Assembly (NCBI GenBank): GCA_017871115.1
Contig: JAFCIZ010000001.1
Location: 1-64,000 of the forward strand
DNA: 64,000 bases
Origin: Cunninghamella blakesleeana
Lineage: Eukaryota > Mucoromycota > Mucoromycetes > Mucorales > Cunninghamellaceae
Direction: 5' to 3'
Made by a program: the position numbers and the translations under genes. Positions within the stretch are counted from its first letter, which is position 1. Each line of letters begins with the position of its first letter. This document shows positions 50,019-60,925 of this stretch, in pieces. Under the pieces are notes generated by a model. The model was not told the origin of the DNA. It ran no database searches and worked only from the letters and a program-made list of their open reading frames with translations.

Positions 50019-53000
50019 TCAAGATAATGTAGTTAGGGTTGCACCAACAATTTCAGGTATACCTACTTTATGCTCATTGTATTCAGTTAAACCACGCGTT
50101 TTAACCTAAACAATAGAGGATAGACAAAAAAAATTTTTTTTTTGTTACTGTTATGACATTTTTTATATAATTATTTTATATAATATTATGCACTCAGAAT
50201 ACTTACCTTCCCACCAATGATCCCGATAGCCAAACCGCAAGGAGCTGTTAAACCTTTTAAAGCCATAGTAGCTAAACTAGAATTTGGATCAATAGGTACA
50301 ACACGATCGGTAGAACATAAAGGACAAGTATATTTTGCTTCCTCATCTTCACATAATTGAGCGTACCTATCTTGTGTTAAGGTATCATCACATTTACAAT
50401 GAACCCATCTATCACATGAATCACAAGCAACCATATCTTTATCATCATCATTTACATCATCTCCATCGGCATAGGACTTTAAACAAACAGGACAAAAACG
50501 ATCTTCTTCAAAATGAACGTAACACGGTTCGCAGTATGTTGCCAAATAGGTTGGATATTTATATTTTTCATTAGGTGGTGCTTCTGCATGCTCAAATTGT
50601 CGATGATGTCGATTTAGATTATCATCAATTCCTAATATATCAATATTTCCATTTGTATTATTACAGCTATGACATACAGCACAAAGTGGACATAACCATG
50701 CCCCTAAAAAAGAAAAAGAAAAAGAAAATAACAAATTTTCATTAATAAAGTGGTAATAATAATTATAATCCTAATACTATTATTATTATATTTATATATA
50801 TATGTATATGTATATTTATATAAAAGGTACCTTCTGGAATTTCTTCAACAGGTGGATTACAACTACAAATAGATAAGTACGAACGTATATAAACATAAAT
50901 TAGATCTATACATTCACTCTTATTTTTATTCTTTTTGCCGCTTTGTTATATTTTATCAAAGTATAAACATAAATATAAATTCAACTTACCAATTAGTATG
51001 CCATCCTCTATCACACCCATCACAAATCATTAAAGTTGTTTCATCGCCAGCGGAATTACAAACACAACAGATTTTACATTCAGGACATAGCCATGCGTAA
51101 GATTCAACTGCTGCCAACTGTTTAGTAGTAGTAAGATTGGCACAGGTTGGGTGATATTTAGCTTCACATTTAGCACATTTAACCATTTGAAACCTATCAC
51201 ATATAGGGGTTGTTAATGAAGTTGTATCTATGGAAGGTTTTGGTGTTTGAAGTTGTTTACATTCTGTGCATATGTTTAACTTTTTTTGTGGTTTCTATAA
51301 ATAATATAAATGAAAATTATAATAAATATAAATGTATACATATAGATAAAACTAAAATTAAATTTATAATAGTTATACATTTATATTTATTTACCTCTGA
51401 TTCAGATGTTGATGCAGCTTTAGGTTTAGTTTGATTTGATGTATCTTTTAATTGAGCTTTTTTGCTTTGGAGTGTATGGTGATTAGGAATAGAGGATGAT
51501 GAAGGGGCAGAATTTTGTTGAAATATGCCAGTAGCATTCATGATTGACATTGGATTAAAGGACATTCCAGCAGGTAAATTTTTATTTAAATTAGCTTGTT
51601 GATATACTTGATTTAAATAATGTTGCTGTGCTAAAAGTGATTGTGTCTTTCCAACAATACTTGCAGGACTAATGATCAATGGTCTAGGCTGATGGAAACG
51701 TGTGAAATCACTATAAACCACGTAATATATATTTATATATGTTAGAATTAGTTATCTTTTCCATTTTTTTTTTTTTTTTTTTAGATATATATTTAATAAT
51801 AAATATAAATATAAATATAAATAATACTAACATTGGAAATGAACCTTGATATTGATGCTCTACTAACGCAATAGGATAATCATCATCTTCATTTTCTGAT
51901 TGTTGAATTAAGTATTTAGAAGTTGGTGCTCTTATTATTGGTTCAATAGATTTGTGAATATTTTTTGGTAAAGCATTTAGAATTTCATTTTCATCATACT
52001 GATTTTCTAATATACGTAAATACAGTCTATTTATCTTAATGCTATCCTCTTCATTAAATCCAATATCGTTCTTTTTATTATTATTATTCTCAGTGGAATC
52101 CTTCTCTTTATTATATTTATCTAAATGCAGTACCCATTTACAATCAGTTGGTTGAGTAGCGTTTGGTACTTGATGAATATTTGTATGCACATCATAAAAA
52201 GTTGTTTTTCTATCCCTACAAGATTGTAATTGAGCATTTAATCCACGTACACCTAAAGCTGCATGATGTAACCAAGTTTCTGTTGTTATATCTGTATTGG
52301 GAATATAGGAGATTCTTTTTCTTTTCTTTCTTCCACTTCTTTTTTTATTAGGATTATCATTATTTCTTAAACCACCAAGTATATAATCGTCTTCATCATC
52401 TTGTTGACCATTGTTATCTTCATTAAAATTGGCTTCCAAATTGTAAATATCTTCTTCTTCTTGGTCACTATTATTTAATCCATTGCTGTATCCATCTTGT
52501 TCGTTATTAAATCCATAGTCGTCGTCGTCGTCATCATTATCAGAGCGGAAATGTCTATCCAAGTGTAAAAGTGATTGTCGTGCATGACCGGATGTATCAT
52601 CATGGTAACTATTATCTAATTCATGCCAGTGACCTAAAGCCATTAGTTCAGATTTCTTTTCAATTGCACCATTTGTTTCACCAGTAAATCCTTCTGCACG
52701 AGCTTTTGCTTCAAAATAATCATCTCTACAACGTTTTCCCTTTTTAATAATTTTTGCACCAAATTGTTTAAATACTGATCTTGCTGTCACAACGGCTACA
52801 TCACGATGTCGAAACCATGCCAATACCATCCCACGTTCTACTAGTATATCTTTTTCTTCCTCAGTTAATCGAACTCTTTCTAAAGATGGATTTTTTGTAA
52901 AAAAAATATGACTATCCCGATAACCAAGATTTTTAGCTGGATCCATTGCAAGCATTAATACTGTTTCTCCACGTGTTGGAAGTGTAAATGTAGCCGGCTT

Positions 53001-53100
53001 AAATACGCGACCTATATTTAATAATAATAATAAAATATCATAATATTTATGTTGGTTGATAAGTATAAAAATATTAAATATATATATATATATATATATA

Positions 53101-53139
<39 letters not shown>

Positions 53140-53639
53140 CAATATTACCATCTTTTAAGTTGCCAAATTTATCAATTTTTTTTTCTCCAGCTTCATCAAT
53201 TTCACTTTCTTGCTCTTCAGTATCACTTTGATAATCTTCAGATAGAGATGAATCAGTAGCTTCTTTTAATCTTTTGTTATCTTGAGAAATATCGGCTGAA
53301 GATGTTGCTCGTTTACGTAGACTTCGTCTTCGATTACTGTTATCATCGGTTGATTCCTTTTTAATGTCAGTAGATAAACGTTGACTACGTCTTTTTGGTG
53401 GGCGTCCTTTTATTAATTTATAATATATATATATTCGTGTTTAAATAAATAAATAAAAAGGTATAAAGTATATAGATATGAATGTTAATAAAAATCAATA
53501 TATTATATTATAAATATTCAAGGTAATTGTAGAGCTAGCTATTTATCATTATTTTTTATTGATTGTGAAAATAAAATAAGGTTAAATAAAACAAAGCAAA
53601 TATAAGCTTAAATAATTACCTTTTCCCATATAAAAAAAT
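50019..53639 (-). CDS. RSC7/Swp82-domain protein with AT-hook and PHD fingers (PHF10-like remodeler subunit)
   Basis: A probable SWI/SNF-RSC chromatin-remodeller subunit. Exon 1 gives MGK and splices to GRPPKRRSQRL, an AT-hook-like motif. After an acidic stretch, the RSC7/Swp82 (SAY-like) domain reads GRVFKPATFTLPTRGETVLM, LAMDPAKNLGYRDSHIFF and VTARSVFKQFGAKIIKKG, then DDYFEAKARAEGF. An acidic middle with a basic patch (KKRSGRKKRKR) follows, then low complexity. The C-terminal third (about 51300-50186) holds zinc fingers. A tandem PHD pair: CAKCEAKYHPTCANL, WLCPECKICCVCNSAGDE, MICDGCDRGWHTNC with PPVEEIPEGAWLCPLC. A further PHD-like finger: CPVCLKSY, VACDSCDRWVHCKCD, YTCPLC. The last exon (50105-50019) ends VGATLTTLS. 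The order SAY-domain then double PHD matches animal PHF10/BAF45a. Confidence 0.85.
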
Positions 53640-55203
53640 ATTAATACAATAAAAAATATAGGTGAGGAAGAAAAATGAAATCGCGAGTGAAAAAAAAAAA
53701 AAAGAAATTAAAAAAACAAAAATATCATATTTAAATCCAGCTTAATACCTCCCACTTTAACCATTTTTTATCTTTTTTATGTAACAAAAAATCTATCTAA
53801 GTCAATTAAAAAAGACATTTTTGCTCTAATTTGAATGTGTTAAAAAACTATTTTATTTCTTAAAAATAGAACATAAGAGTTGCATATTTCTTGTTATTTA
53901 ATATCTATGGAAATAATAAATACATAACTTGAAAATGTGTCTATTATGTTGATTTTATTTAGAAAAGTTGGTTGATTTTTTATTAAATCGTATTGCCTCC
54001 TCTCTTTATTAAAAAAGTAATAAAATAAACTATGAAAAATATATTCATACATATATATGTTTCCAATAGTCCATTATATTAGTCTCTCAATTGATATCAT
54101 AGCTATGTAAATTTATCTGGTATGGATGTTTTTTTATTCATGTTAAAACAGGATTAAAAAATAAATGTGCTCGTTTTTTATATTATACGTGAAGTAACAT
54201 ATTTATCTTAATAAAAAAAAGCTGGTGACCCATTCCGCCTCAAAATTATGCATATACGAAAAGATTAAAAATTTAAAAGTTGAGTTTCAATCAATGTATA
54301 AATTCTGAACAAGAGGATGGATCAAATCTGATAATTATTGCTATATATCTAACACCATTTGTAATTAAGCATCATGTGACCAAATCAATGTGCACATAAA
54401 AGTCAATAAATCTGTACCTAAAATTCTAAAAATATAAAATATAAAAAAATAAAAGAAAGACTAGGATTCTTAAAATGTAAACAATGATGACACTGATTAC
54501 ACTCATTTTTAGTACCTATAAACTTATTATATTTGAATTTTACTAAGAAAACAAATTATTGTTAAAATGGGAATCTTTTTTTTTTTTTTCAGCAAAAAGA
54601 TACTAGGAATATTTAATATTAGAGAAAAAAAGGAAGAAATTATATAGCCGTAGTAAGCATTTAAGGCAGAAATGAAAATGGCTATAAAATAGCAAATTCA
54701 TAGCTGTATTATGTAAAGATTATGCTATACAAGCTATACTAAAATAAGACAGTTAAAAATGTTATAATAAAAAATATCTACAGAATAGTGGTTCAGCATC
54801 TAAACACACCACCCAATTTTTCGTATTCATTGATAAAATTATTAAAATAAGAGCTTTTTGAGGTAATAATAATCTGTGATAAGCAAAAATAAATGCAAGA
54901 AAAAAAAAATACTCCTCTAAGCCTTGGGTTAAAATTTTAAAATTTTTACTATGTTAGATTTATTTCATCCTAATATTAAAAAAAATGCTTGATATAATAT
55001 ATAAATAGCAAAAAAAGAATTAACAGAAAAAAAAAAGAAGTATTCATATACAAATATGGCCTGAAATACTTTGAACTAAAAACAAAACGATTTCGAATCT
55101 AAACCAATTTAAGATTGAATAATAAAATAATATAAATATACAGTTTTTTTATTTCTTTTCTTCTTTTATTATCATTCTCTTTTTAAAAAATAAAAATATA
55201 TTA
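53640..55203. other. Intergenic region upstream of RSC7-PHD and the carboxypeptidase pseudogene
   Basis: About 1.56 kb with no supportable gene. A short frame near 54790-54860 (SASKHTTQFFVFIDKII) vaguely resembles a cyclophilin strand but is isolated and ends quickly; it may be chance or an old relic. Slightly GC-richer patches sit near 54220 and 54300-54400. Confidence 0.5.
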
Positions 55204-56139
55204 ATGAAATATTTAGTAGCAGCTCTATTTGCTCTTACCACTACCAGTACTCTCCTTGTATCATCTTTACCAATTAATAATACAAATGATGGCGTATTTG
55301 AAAGTAAGCTCTACCCAAATCTCAAGGTAAATTTTAAAACACCGGACCTTTGCGATCCAACTGTTAAACAGGTAACGATAAAGAATGTATAAAAGAATAT
55401 AAGATGGAATAAAAATAATATTTTATTAAAGAGATATAATTTTATTCATTGTCGCATTTTTTAAAAAAAAATAAAAAAATTAGTACTCTGGATATATCGA
55501 TGTTACTGAAAATGATCATTACTTCTTTTGGTTCTTTGAAAGTCGTCAAAAACCCGAAAAAGATCCCTTAACCATACCATTTGGTTAAATGGTGGACCTG
55601 GACCAACCTCTATGCTGTAAATACATATGTATATATATATATATATATAATAATTAGTTGTTTTATTTACCTTTATTTATTTACCTAATTACGTTTAATA
55701 GATTGCTGCATTTGGTACTACTGGTGATAGGTAATTATATATATATATATAATCCAATTAATTATTTAATCATTCATATAAATATTCTTATTTTTATTTT
55801 TATTACTATTCATTCAGAATCAAATCCTCTGCTTCACATGTAACGAATTTATTAAATAATAACATTCCAGTATTAATGTATGCGGGTGATGCTGACTTTA
55901 TTTGCACTCATTACGGAATTCAAGCTTGGGCTGAGCAATTAGAATTTGAAAATAGTCAAGAGTTCCGTAACGATAAATTAAAACCATGGTCTATGGGTGG
56001 AAAAGAGGTTGGTATCATTCAACAAGGTGATGGATTAACTTACCTTCGTGTCTATGAAGCTGGTCATTTAGTACCTACTGATCAACCTGAGGCAGCTTTG
56101 AAAATGTTTACTGACCATATTCAATTTAACTTAAATTAA
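55204..56139 (+). pseudogene. Broken vacuolar serine carboxypeptidase (CPY-like)
   Basis: A relic of a serine carboxypeptidase (S10). It keeps a signal peptide (MKYLVAALFALTTTSTLLVS), a propeptide-like segment, an intron (donor 55372, acceptor before 55484) and the mature start [20 protein letters not shown]. In the oxyanion-loop exon, 'accat' is duplicated ('accataccat' near 55572), shifting the frame so that W-L-N-G-G-P-G is encoded out of frame and a TAA follows. The central part with the catalytic serine (normally GESYAGHY) is missing. The sequence jumps within about 85 bp to AAFGTTGDRIKSS, then the intact C-terminal part with catalytic Asp (MYAGDADFIC) and His (EAGHLVPTDQPEAA), ending IQFNLN. 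It cannot make an active peptidase. Confidence 0.88.
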
Positions 56140-56757
56140 TAGTCCTATAGTATGAATCAAAGGTAGGATGTTAGAAATGTATTTATGTAGTTTTATACTT
56201 GTAAATTAGATTATTTAATATATACTTATATATATAAACTCGTATAGAGAAAGCAATCACTATATTCATCATTATATATTATCAATATATTTATTATTTA
56301 AATAAAATTGTATTAATTTTAAAAATGACACTGTAACGCTGCTGCTAATGTTTTTTTTTTTTTTTAAAAAAAAAAAAAAACTTCTATTACCGTGTTTGAT
56401 AATTTTTTTATTAAATAAATGTAACTAAGAGCAGGCAAGGATAAAGAAAAATTGAATTTATTATCTTTTTCAATTTGAACTTTTTAAGTTTTCTTTATTT
56501 TTGCAAATGATAACTAAAAAAAATGTATAAGTTTTGATAAATAACTACACATGTTATTTTACTTCAATTTATACAAATACACCTACTATTTAAAACTCCT
56601 TGGTTGTTTCCATTTGATATAGTTTGTATAAAAAGTATTATAATTTATTAATGAGATTTTTTTTTAAAAAAATAATTATTATTGTAAATAATCAATGAAT
56701 TAAGTTTTTTTTTTTAAAAAAAAAAGAGAAAAAATAAATATGTATAAATTAAAAAAT
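56140..56757. other. Convergent 3' region (carboxypeptidase pseudogene / RNase T2)
   Basis: About 620 bp, AT-rich. Includes a perfect T15A15 palindrome at 56351-56380 and further T/A junctions near 56661 and 56705-56726. No gene recognised. Confidence 0.6.
56351..56380. repeat. Perfect T15A15 palindrome
   Basis: Fifteen T followed by fifteen A, flanked by G and C. It is the cleanest of many T-then-A homopolymer junctions in the window and could form a hairpin in single-stranded form. Confidence 0.92.
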
Positions 56758-57951
56758 CTACCAGATATCAGAACCATCATCGTTCTTAGGGTATTTGGTA
56801 CGATAAACGAATGTTTCTTTACAGTTGGTAACATTTTGATTGAAAGGTTGAGGGACAATATCCTTACGACCAATAGGACCATTGACATGGAAGTAACTCC
56901 AAATTTCAACAAGATTATTATTTTTATCACAACGAAGATCAGGGAACATGCCAAATTCTTTTTTAATAGCCTTTTGAGCACGAGCAGTTTCATAAGTTTT
57001 ACCAGGTTTCATACCATTACGTTTTAATGCCTTGTAAAGATCGTATTTCTTATATAAATCCATGGTGGTTTGGAAATAATCAATCATACCTTGATGAGCG
57101 GCAGCAAGGTCAGTCTTGGTTTCTTCTTTATAACAGGTAGGTTCAAGAGTATTCATGCAGGTACCATGTTTATTCCATTCATGAGCCCAGAATTCATCTA
57201 CAACACCTTGGGAATTGGGCCATACGTTATTTAAATCTTGTAAAAGTTGATATTGATGGTTTTCAATTAAAATGTCGGTGATCTTGGTAAATTCACGGGT
57301 TTTATCACAGAAAGCAGGCTAAAAATAATTATAAATAAAAATAAAGAGTGAAAGAGAAAAAGTGTGAATTAAAAAAAAAAAAATGAAAAATAGAGTTTTT
57401 ATTTATTTTTTATTACTATTATTGTTTAACATTACTTACATAAGTACCATCACAGAAATCATTCCATAATCCATGAATAGTAAATTTATCTTTATACTAT
57501 TAGAAAAAAAAAAGACTGAGATTAAATATAAATTCTACTTTTTAAGGTCATAATTTTTTTTTTCCCGCGTTCATCTTTCTTTTTAAAAAATTCATTCTTT
57601 GATACTTACACCAGCACGGATATCCCAGAATTGACTAAACGAATATAATAAAAAAGAAAAAAAGATATATTTTTAACGAAAAGGAATTTTTTATTATCGT
57701 CATTGTTATTTCTCTACACTTAAATAATATATTGCAGTATTTATATATTTATTATATAACACTTACCTTAATAAAAAGAGACCAGCTTTTTGTTCAGCAC
57801 AACAAGAACTAGTGGAATTTACGGCAACGGTACAACTAAGAGGAGGATTGCGACCACATTGATCACCAAAGTCAGGTAAATGAGACTTTTTTGCTAAAAC
57901 AACGGAACTAAGTGCTGTTAAAAAACAAATACCAGTTTTTAATAATAACAT
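56758..57951 (-). CDS. Secreted ribonuclease T2
   Basis: An acid endoribonuclease of the T2/Rh family, secreted or vacuolar, cleaving RNA via 2',3'-cyclic phosphates. Exons 57951-57767, 57634-57610, 57496-57440 and 57318-56758 give 275 residues. Residues 1-20 (MLLLKTGICFLTALSSVVLA) are a signal peptide. Both active-site segments are present: CAS1 FTIHGLWNDFCDGTY and CAS2 EFWAHEWNKHGTC, each with its catalytic His. Paired cysteines (QCGRNPPLSC, SSCCAEQ, PTCYKEE, NCKETFVY) fit the family. CAS1 has Asn where most members have Pro (HGLWPD). Exon 2 is a 25-nt microexon encoding most of QFWDIRAG. Confidence 0.95.
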
Positions 57952-58343
57952 ATTAATATATATATGATAAAATAGGTTGATCCAAAAAAAAAAAGAGAAA
58001 GAAAAAAGAGAGGAAAAATATTTTTTTTATAATTTTTCGAAAAAAAAAAAAAATTATATTATTTAACGTCACACGTTTAATTTATTATTATCAATGTCAA
58101 TTAAAGTTTTATTATTATAATTATTTTATTTTGTCTATCTTGACAATACCTAATAAATGATAATTTTTAAAATTATATATATATATATTATAACCAAATA
58201 AACAAAAGATTATGAGGAAAAAAAAAAAAGCGGGATTATATTTTTTTTTTTTTTGTTCCATTTTGTTATATATTTACAAAAATAGTAATTCAAATAAAGA
58301 AACGTGCCTTAATAAACGAGCCAATCATGATAAAAGATAGTGA
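57952..58343. other. Intergenic region, RNase T2 start / 2-TM protein stop
   Basis: 392 bp; the RNase T2 promoter and the 3' end of the next minus-strand gene. T/A tracts only; no gene recognised. Confidence 0.5.
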
Positions 58344-59231
58344 TCATACGGGAAGTATCAACCCATTTTCATTTTTTGAGGATTCTTCCCAAGAAGTATA
58401 AGAAGGTTTTTCATGGATATGAGCTAAATCGGGCATGGTAACAGTAAATGTATTACAAGATTTTTGATATTTTTCATCCATTAACAATTGATACCGATCA
58501 TCAAATTGTATTGTTAAAAACTATAATAAATTAAAAGAAAAGGTCAATGTCGGAAATTTAATTTTTAATTTTTTTATATATATAAATCTTTATATCATTG
58601 ATATATGGATATAAGCTTACATAACGGGATGCACGCCAAAAACAATACCATGCAGGGCGTTCATATTTGAAATGATAATGAATACCTCGAATATTTTCGG
58701 TTGCATTAAATCTATCACACATGTCAAACATAAAATATTCAAACTAATTATAAAAAGAATAAGTATCCGTTATTTTTTTATTTTTTTATTTTATTTTATT
58801 TTTATTTTTTTTTTAAAAAAAAAAAGCTCCTCTTTCCAAGTTACTCCTATTTTATTTTTAAATATTTTTTTTTTTTACCTTTGCACGTAAAGATTTATAT
58901 CTCCATGAAAATAAAAGGGCAGTAAGAATAAGAAGAATAGGTAAAATAAAAACATAAGAAGGATTCTTAAGAGTCGCCATCACATAATATATCAATCCAC
59001 TTTCTGTGAACCAAAAAAAGAGCAATACAAAGTACCAAATAAAAGGGTGTTTTGGTGGTGGATAAAATTGAATACCTTCATGAAATATATCTAATACTTG
59101 TTGAAAGTCATAATGTGTCCACTTTTTTTATTAAAAATAAAAAAATAAAAAAATCAATCAAAAAGCTATATTCATGAACGATTGGGTTTCTATTTTATTA
59201 CTCTTATTATTACTTTTTCGTGTACATCCAT
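58344..59231 (-). CDS. Two-TM protein of unknown family
   Basis: Not recognised. Four exons fit in phase: 59231-59214 (MDVHEK), 59121-58879, 58743-58621 and 58520-58344, giving 186 residues. After WTHYDFQQVLDIFHEG and FYPPPKHPF come two hydrophobic segments separated by a short polar turn: IWYFVLLFFWFTESGLIYYV and YVFILPILLILTALLF. A cytosol-like C-terminal domain follows with FEYFMFDMCDRFNATENIRG, IHYHFKYERPAWYCFW and a ...PSYTSWEE tail. Splice sites are canonical (GTAATA, GTAAAA, GTAAGC donors; AG acceptors) and composition is ordinary, so it is very likely a real gene, probably an endomembrane hairpin protein. An alternative ATG 12 nt upstream is in another frame and hits a stop. Confidence 0.7.
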
Positions 59232-59974
59232 TGACGTTTGGTGATCATGATCAAATTTTAAATTTGAATTTAGTATTAATTTTATCGTTTTCATCTATTT
59301 ATATTTAAATAATAAGAATAACAATGATGGCAATGATGATAAAAGGTAAAAAAGAAGAAAAGACAAAGAAAAAGAAAAAGATGAGAATGTGAATATTAAC
59401 TATATTTTATTTTTATTTTTATATATTTATTATTTTTTACATTATTCACTAAAAAGTATACTAGGATACAAAAAATGTTATATTAAAAAATAAAGAAGAA
59501 AAAAGAAGAAGAAAAGAAAATAAAAAAGAGAAAAGAAAAAAAGAAAAGAAAAAAGACATTCTTGATGATCTCGGTTCCTATATAAAAGATTATTTTAGGA
59601 GAGAACTATCTTAAAAAAAATTATAGGGGAAACCTTCACCTTAACGTTGGAGTTAAGTTGTCGGTGTCAAAACTGAAGAGGAGTTAATTTTTTTTTAAGG
59701 AGGTAGCAACAATAGAAAATATGAATTTATATCCTGACCATGAACAATAATAATATTAATAAACAAGATTCTTTGAATCTTGATTTTATTTTATAATAAA
59801 TAATGAGCTTGTATATTTTTTTATAATTGATTGTTAAATAAATATGGCTATAATAAACAAGTATTTAATATATAAAATAAATAAATAATGGTGAAGAAAT
59901 ATATAGTCATCATAAAAAAATTAAGTTTTATACATTCACCTAATCTTTTTTTCTTTTTTTTTTTCTTTTGACAT
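59232..59974. other. Intergenic region with a purine-rich tract and a candidate RNA
   Basis: 743 bp between two minus-strand genes. Contains an A/G-only-rich stretch at about 59485-59556 and, next to it, a GC-richer patch (59556-59695) treated separately as a candidate non-coding RNA. Confidence 0.5.
59556..59695 (+). ncRNA. Candidate structured ncRNA (C/D-snoRNA-like)
   Basis: A patch much less AT-biased than its surroundings. It shows TGATGAT (C-box-like, 59563), CTGA (D-box-like, 59673-59676), and a short terminal pairing TTCT/AGAG just outside them. Inside are a CTTAAC...GTTAAG hairpin (59640-59657) and possible TCCT/AGGA and GTTC/GAAC pairs (59575-59606). A T-run near 59688-59696 could end Pol III transcription. 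At ~110 nt between boxes it is long for a guide snoRNA, and no known RNA was matched. The opposite strand was not excluded. Confidence 0.28.
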
Positions 59975-60878
59975 TTCTTGAATTATTTTTCCAATGCACG
60001 ATTTAGGTTATAGGCAGCTATCATGACAAAAATAAAAATAAAAGAATAATAACGTCAGTGCATAAAATATTTTAATCTCAACTCTTTTTTATTTATTTTA
60101 ATTTTTATTTTAATTTTATTACCACTAATGAATGCAATATGAGTAAATGCTTGAGGGAAATTTCCAAGTAGTTCACCACTACGAGCTACCTCTTCACTAA
60201 ATAGTCCAAGATGGTTTGAATAAGCCAACATACGTTCAAACATTACTGATGCTCTCAATAAAAGCTTTTTTTCATATTTTCCCGCACGTGCTAATGCCTC
60301 TACCAACCAAAATGTACACATTGAAAATGCACCTTCCTCTCCTCCAATACCATCATCGGTTGTTAAAAAATTGTAACGGAATACAAGATCATTAGTAACC
60401 AACCCTCCTATGTGGAGAATAATAGAATCAATGAAAAAAAATTATAGGTAAATATAGATAAATATAATATATATATATATATATATATATTTTCAATATC
60501 ATTTAGTATATTTATATTTTCCTTTATTTTTAATTATATATGCATATTTTTATTTTTTTTATTTTATTTTATTTTATAAAATTAACCGATTTCTCTTTTT
60601 TTTTTTTTTTTTTTTTCTGAATTTACCTTTTTCGGGAGGTAATAATATTCTTTGAATAGTACTAAGAAGTCTTGGATCAATAGGTGATGAAAAAAAGACC
60701 AACGGCATAATTAAACAACTTGCATCTACAGCATCCGGTGTTTCAATACTTTGAGAATACATTTGGAATTCTTTATTATAGCACTTTTCTTGAATGGTAA
60801 CATAGATTTGATCTCGGGTTTTTAACCATAAATCATGATCAGGACATGGAAACATTCTTTTTGATGCTAACCGAAGAG

Positions 60879-60925
<47 letters not shown>

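Noticed and set aside
54780..54870. Cyclophilin-like strand 'SASKHTTQFFVFIDKII'
   Set aside because: Single isolated segment, no flanking domain or exons, quickly interrupted; too weak to call a pseudogene.
59556..59695. Minor-spliceosome U6atac-like 'AGGAGAGAA' at 59597
   Set aside because: Lacks the expected downstream catalytic triad and flanking conserved sequence; only a short chance match, so kept as an unassigned ncRNA candidate.
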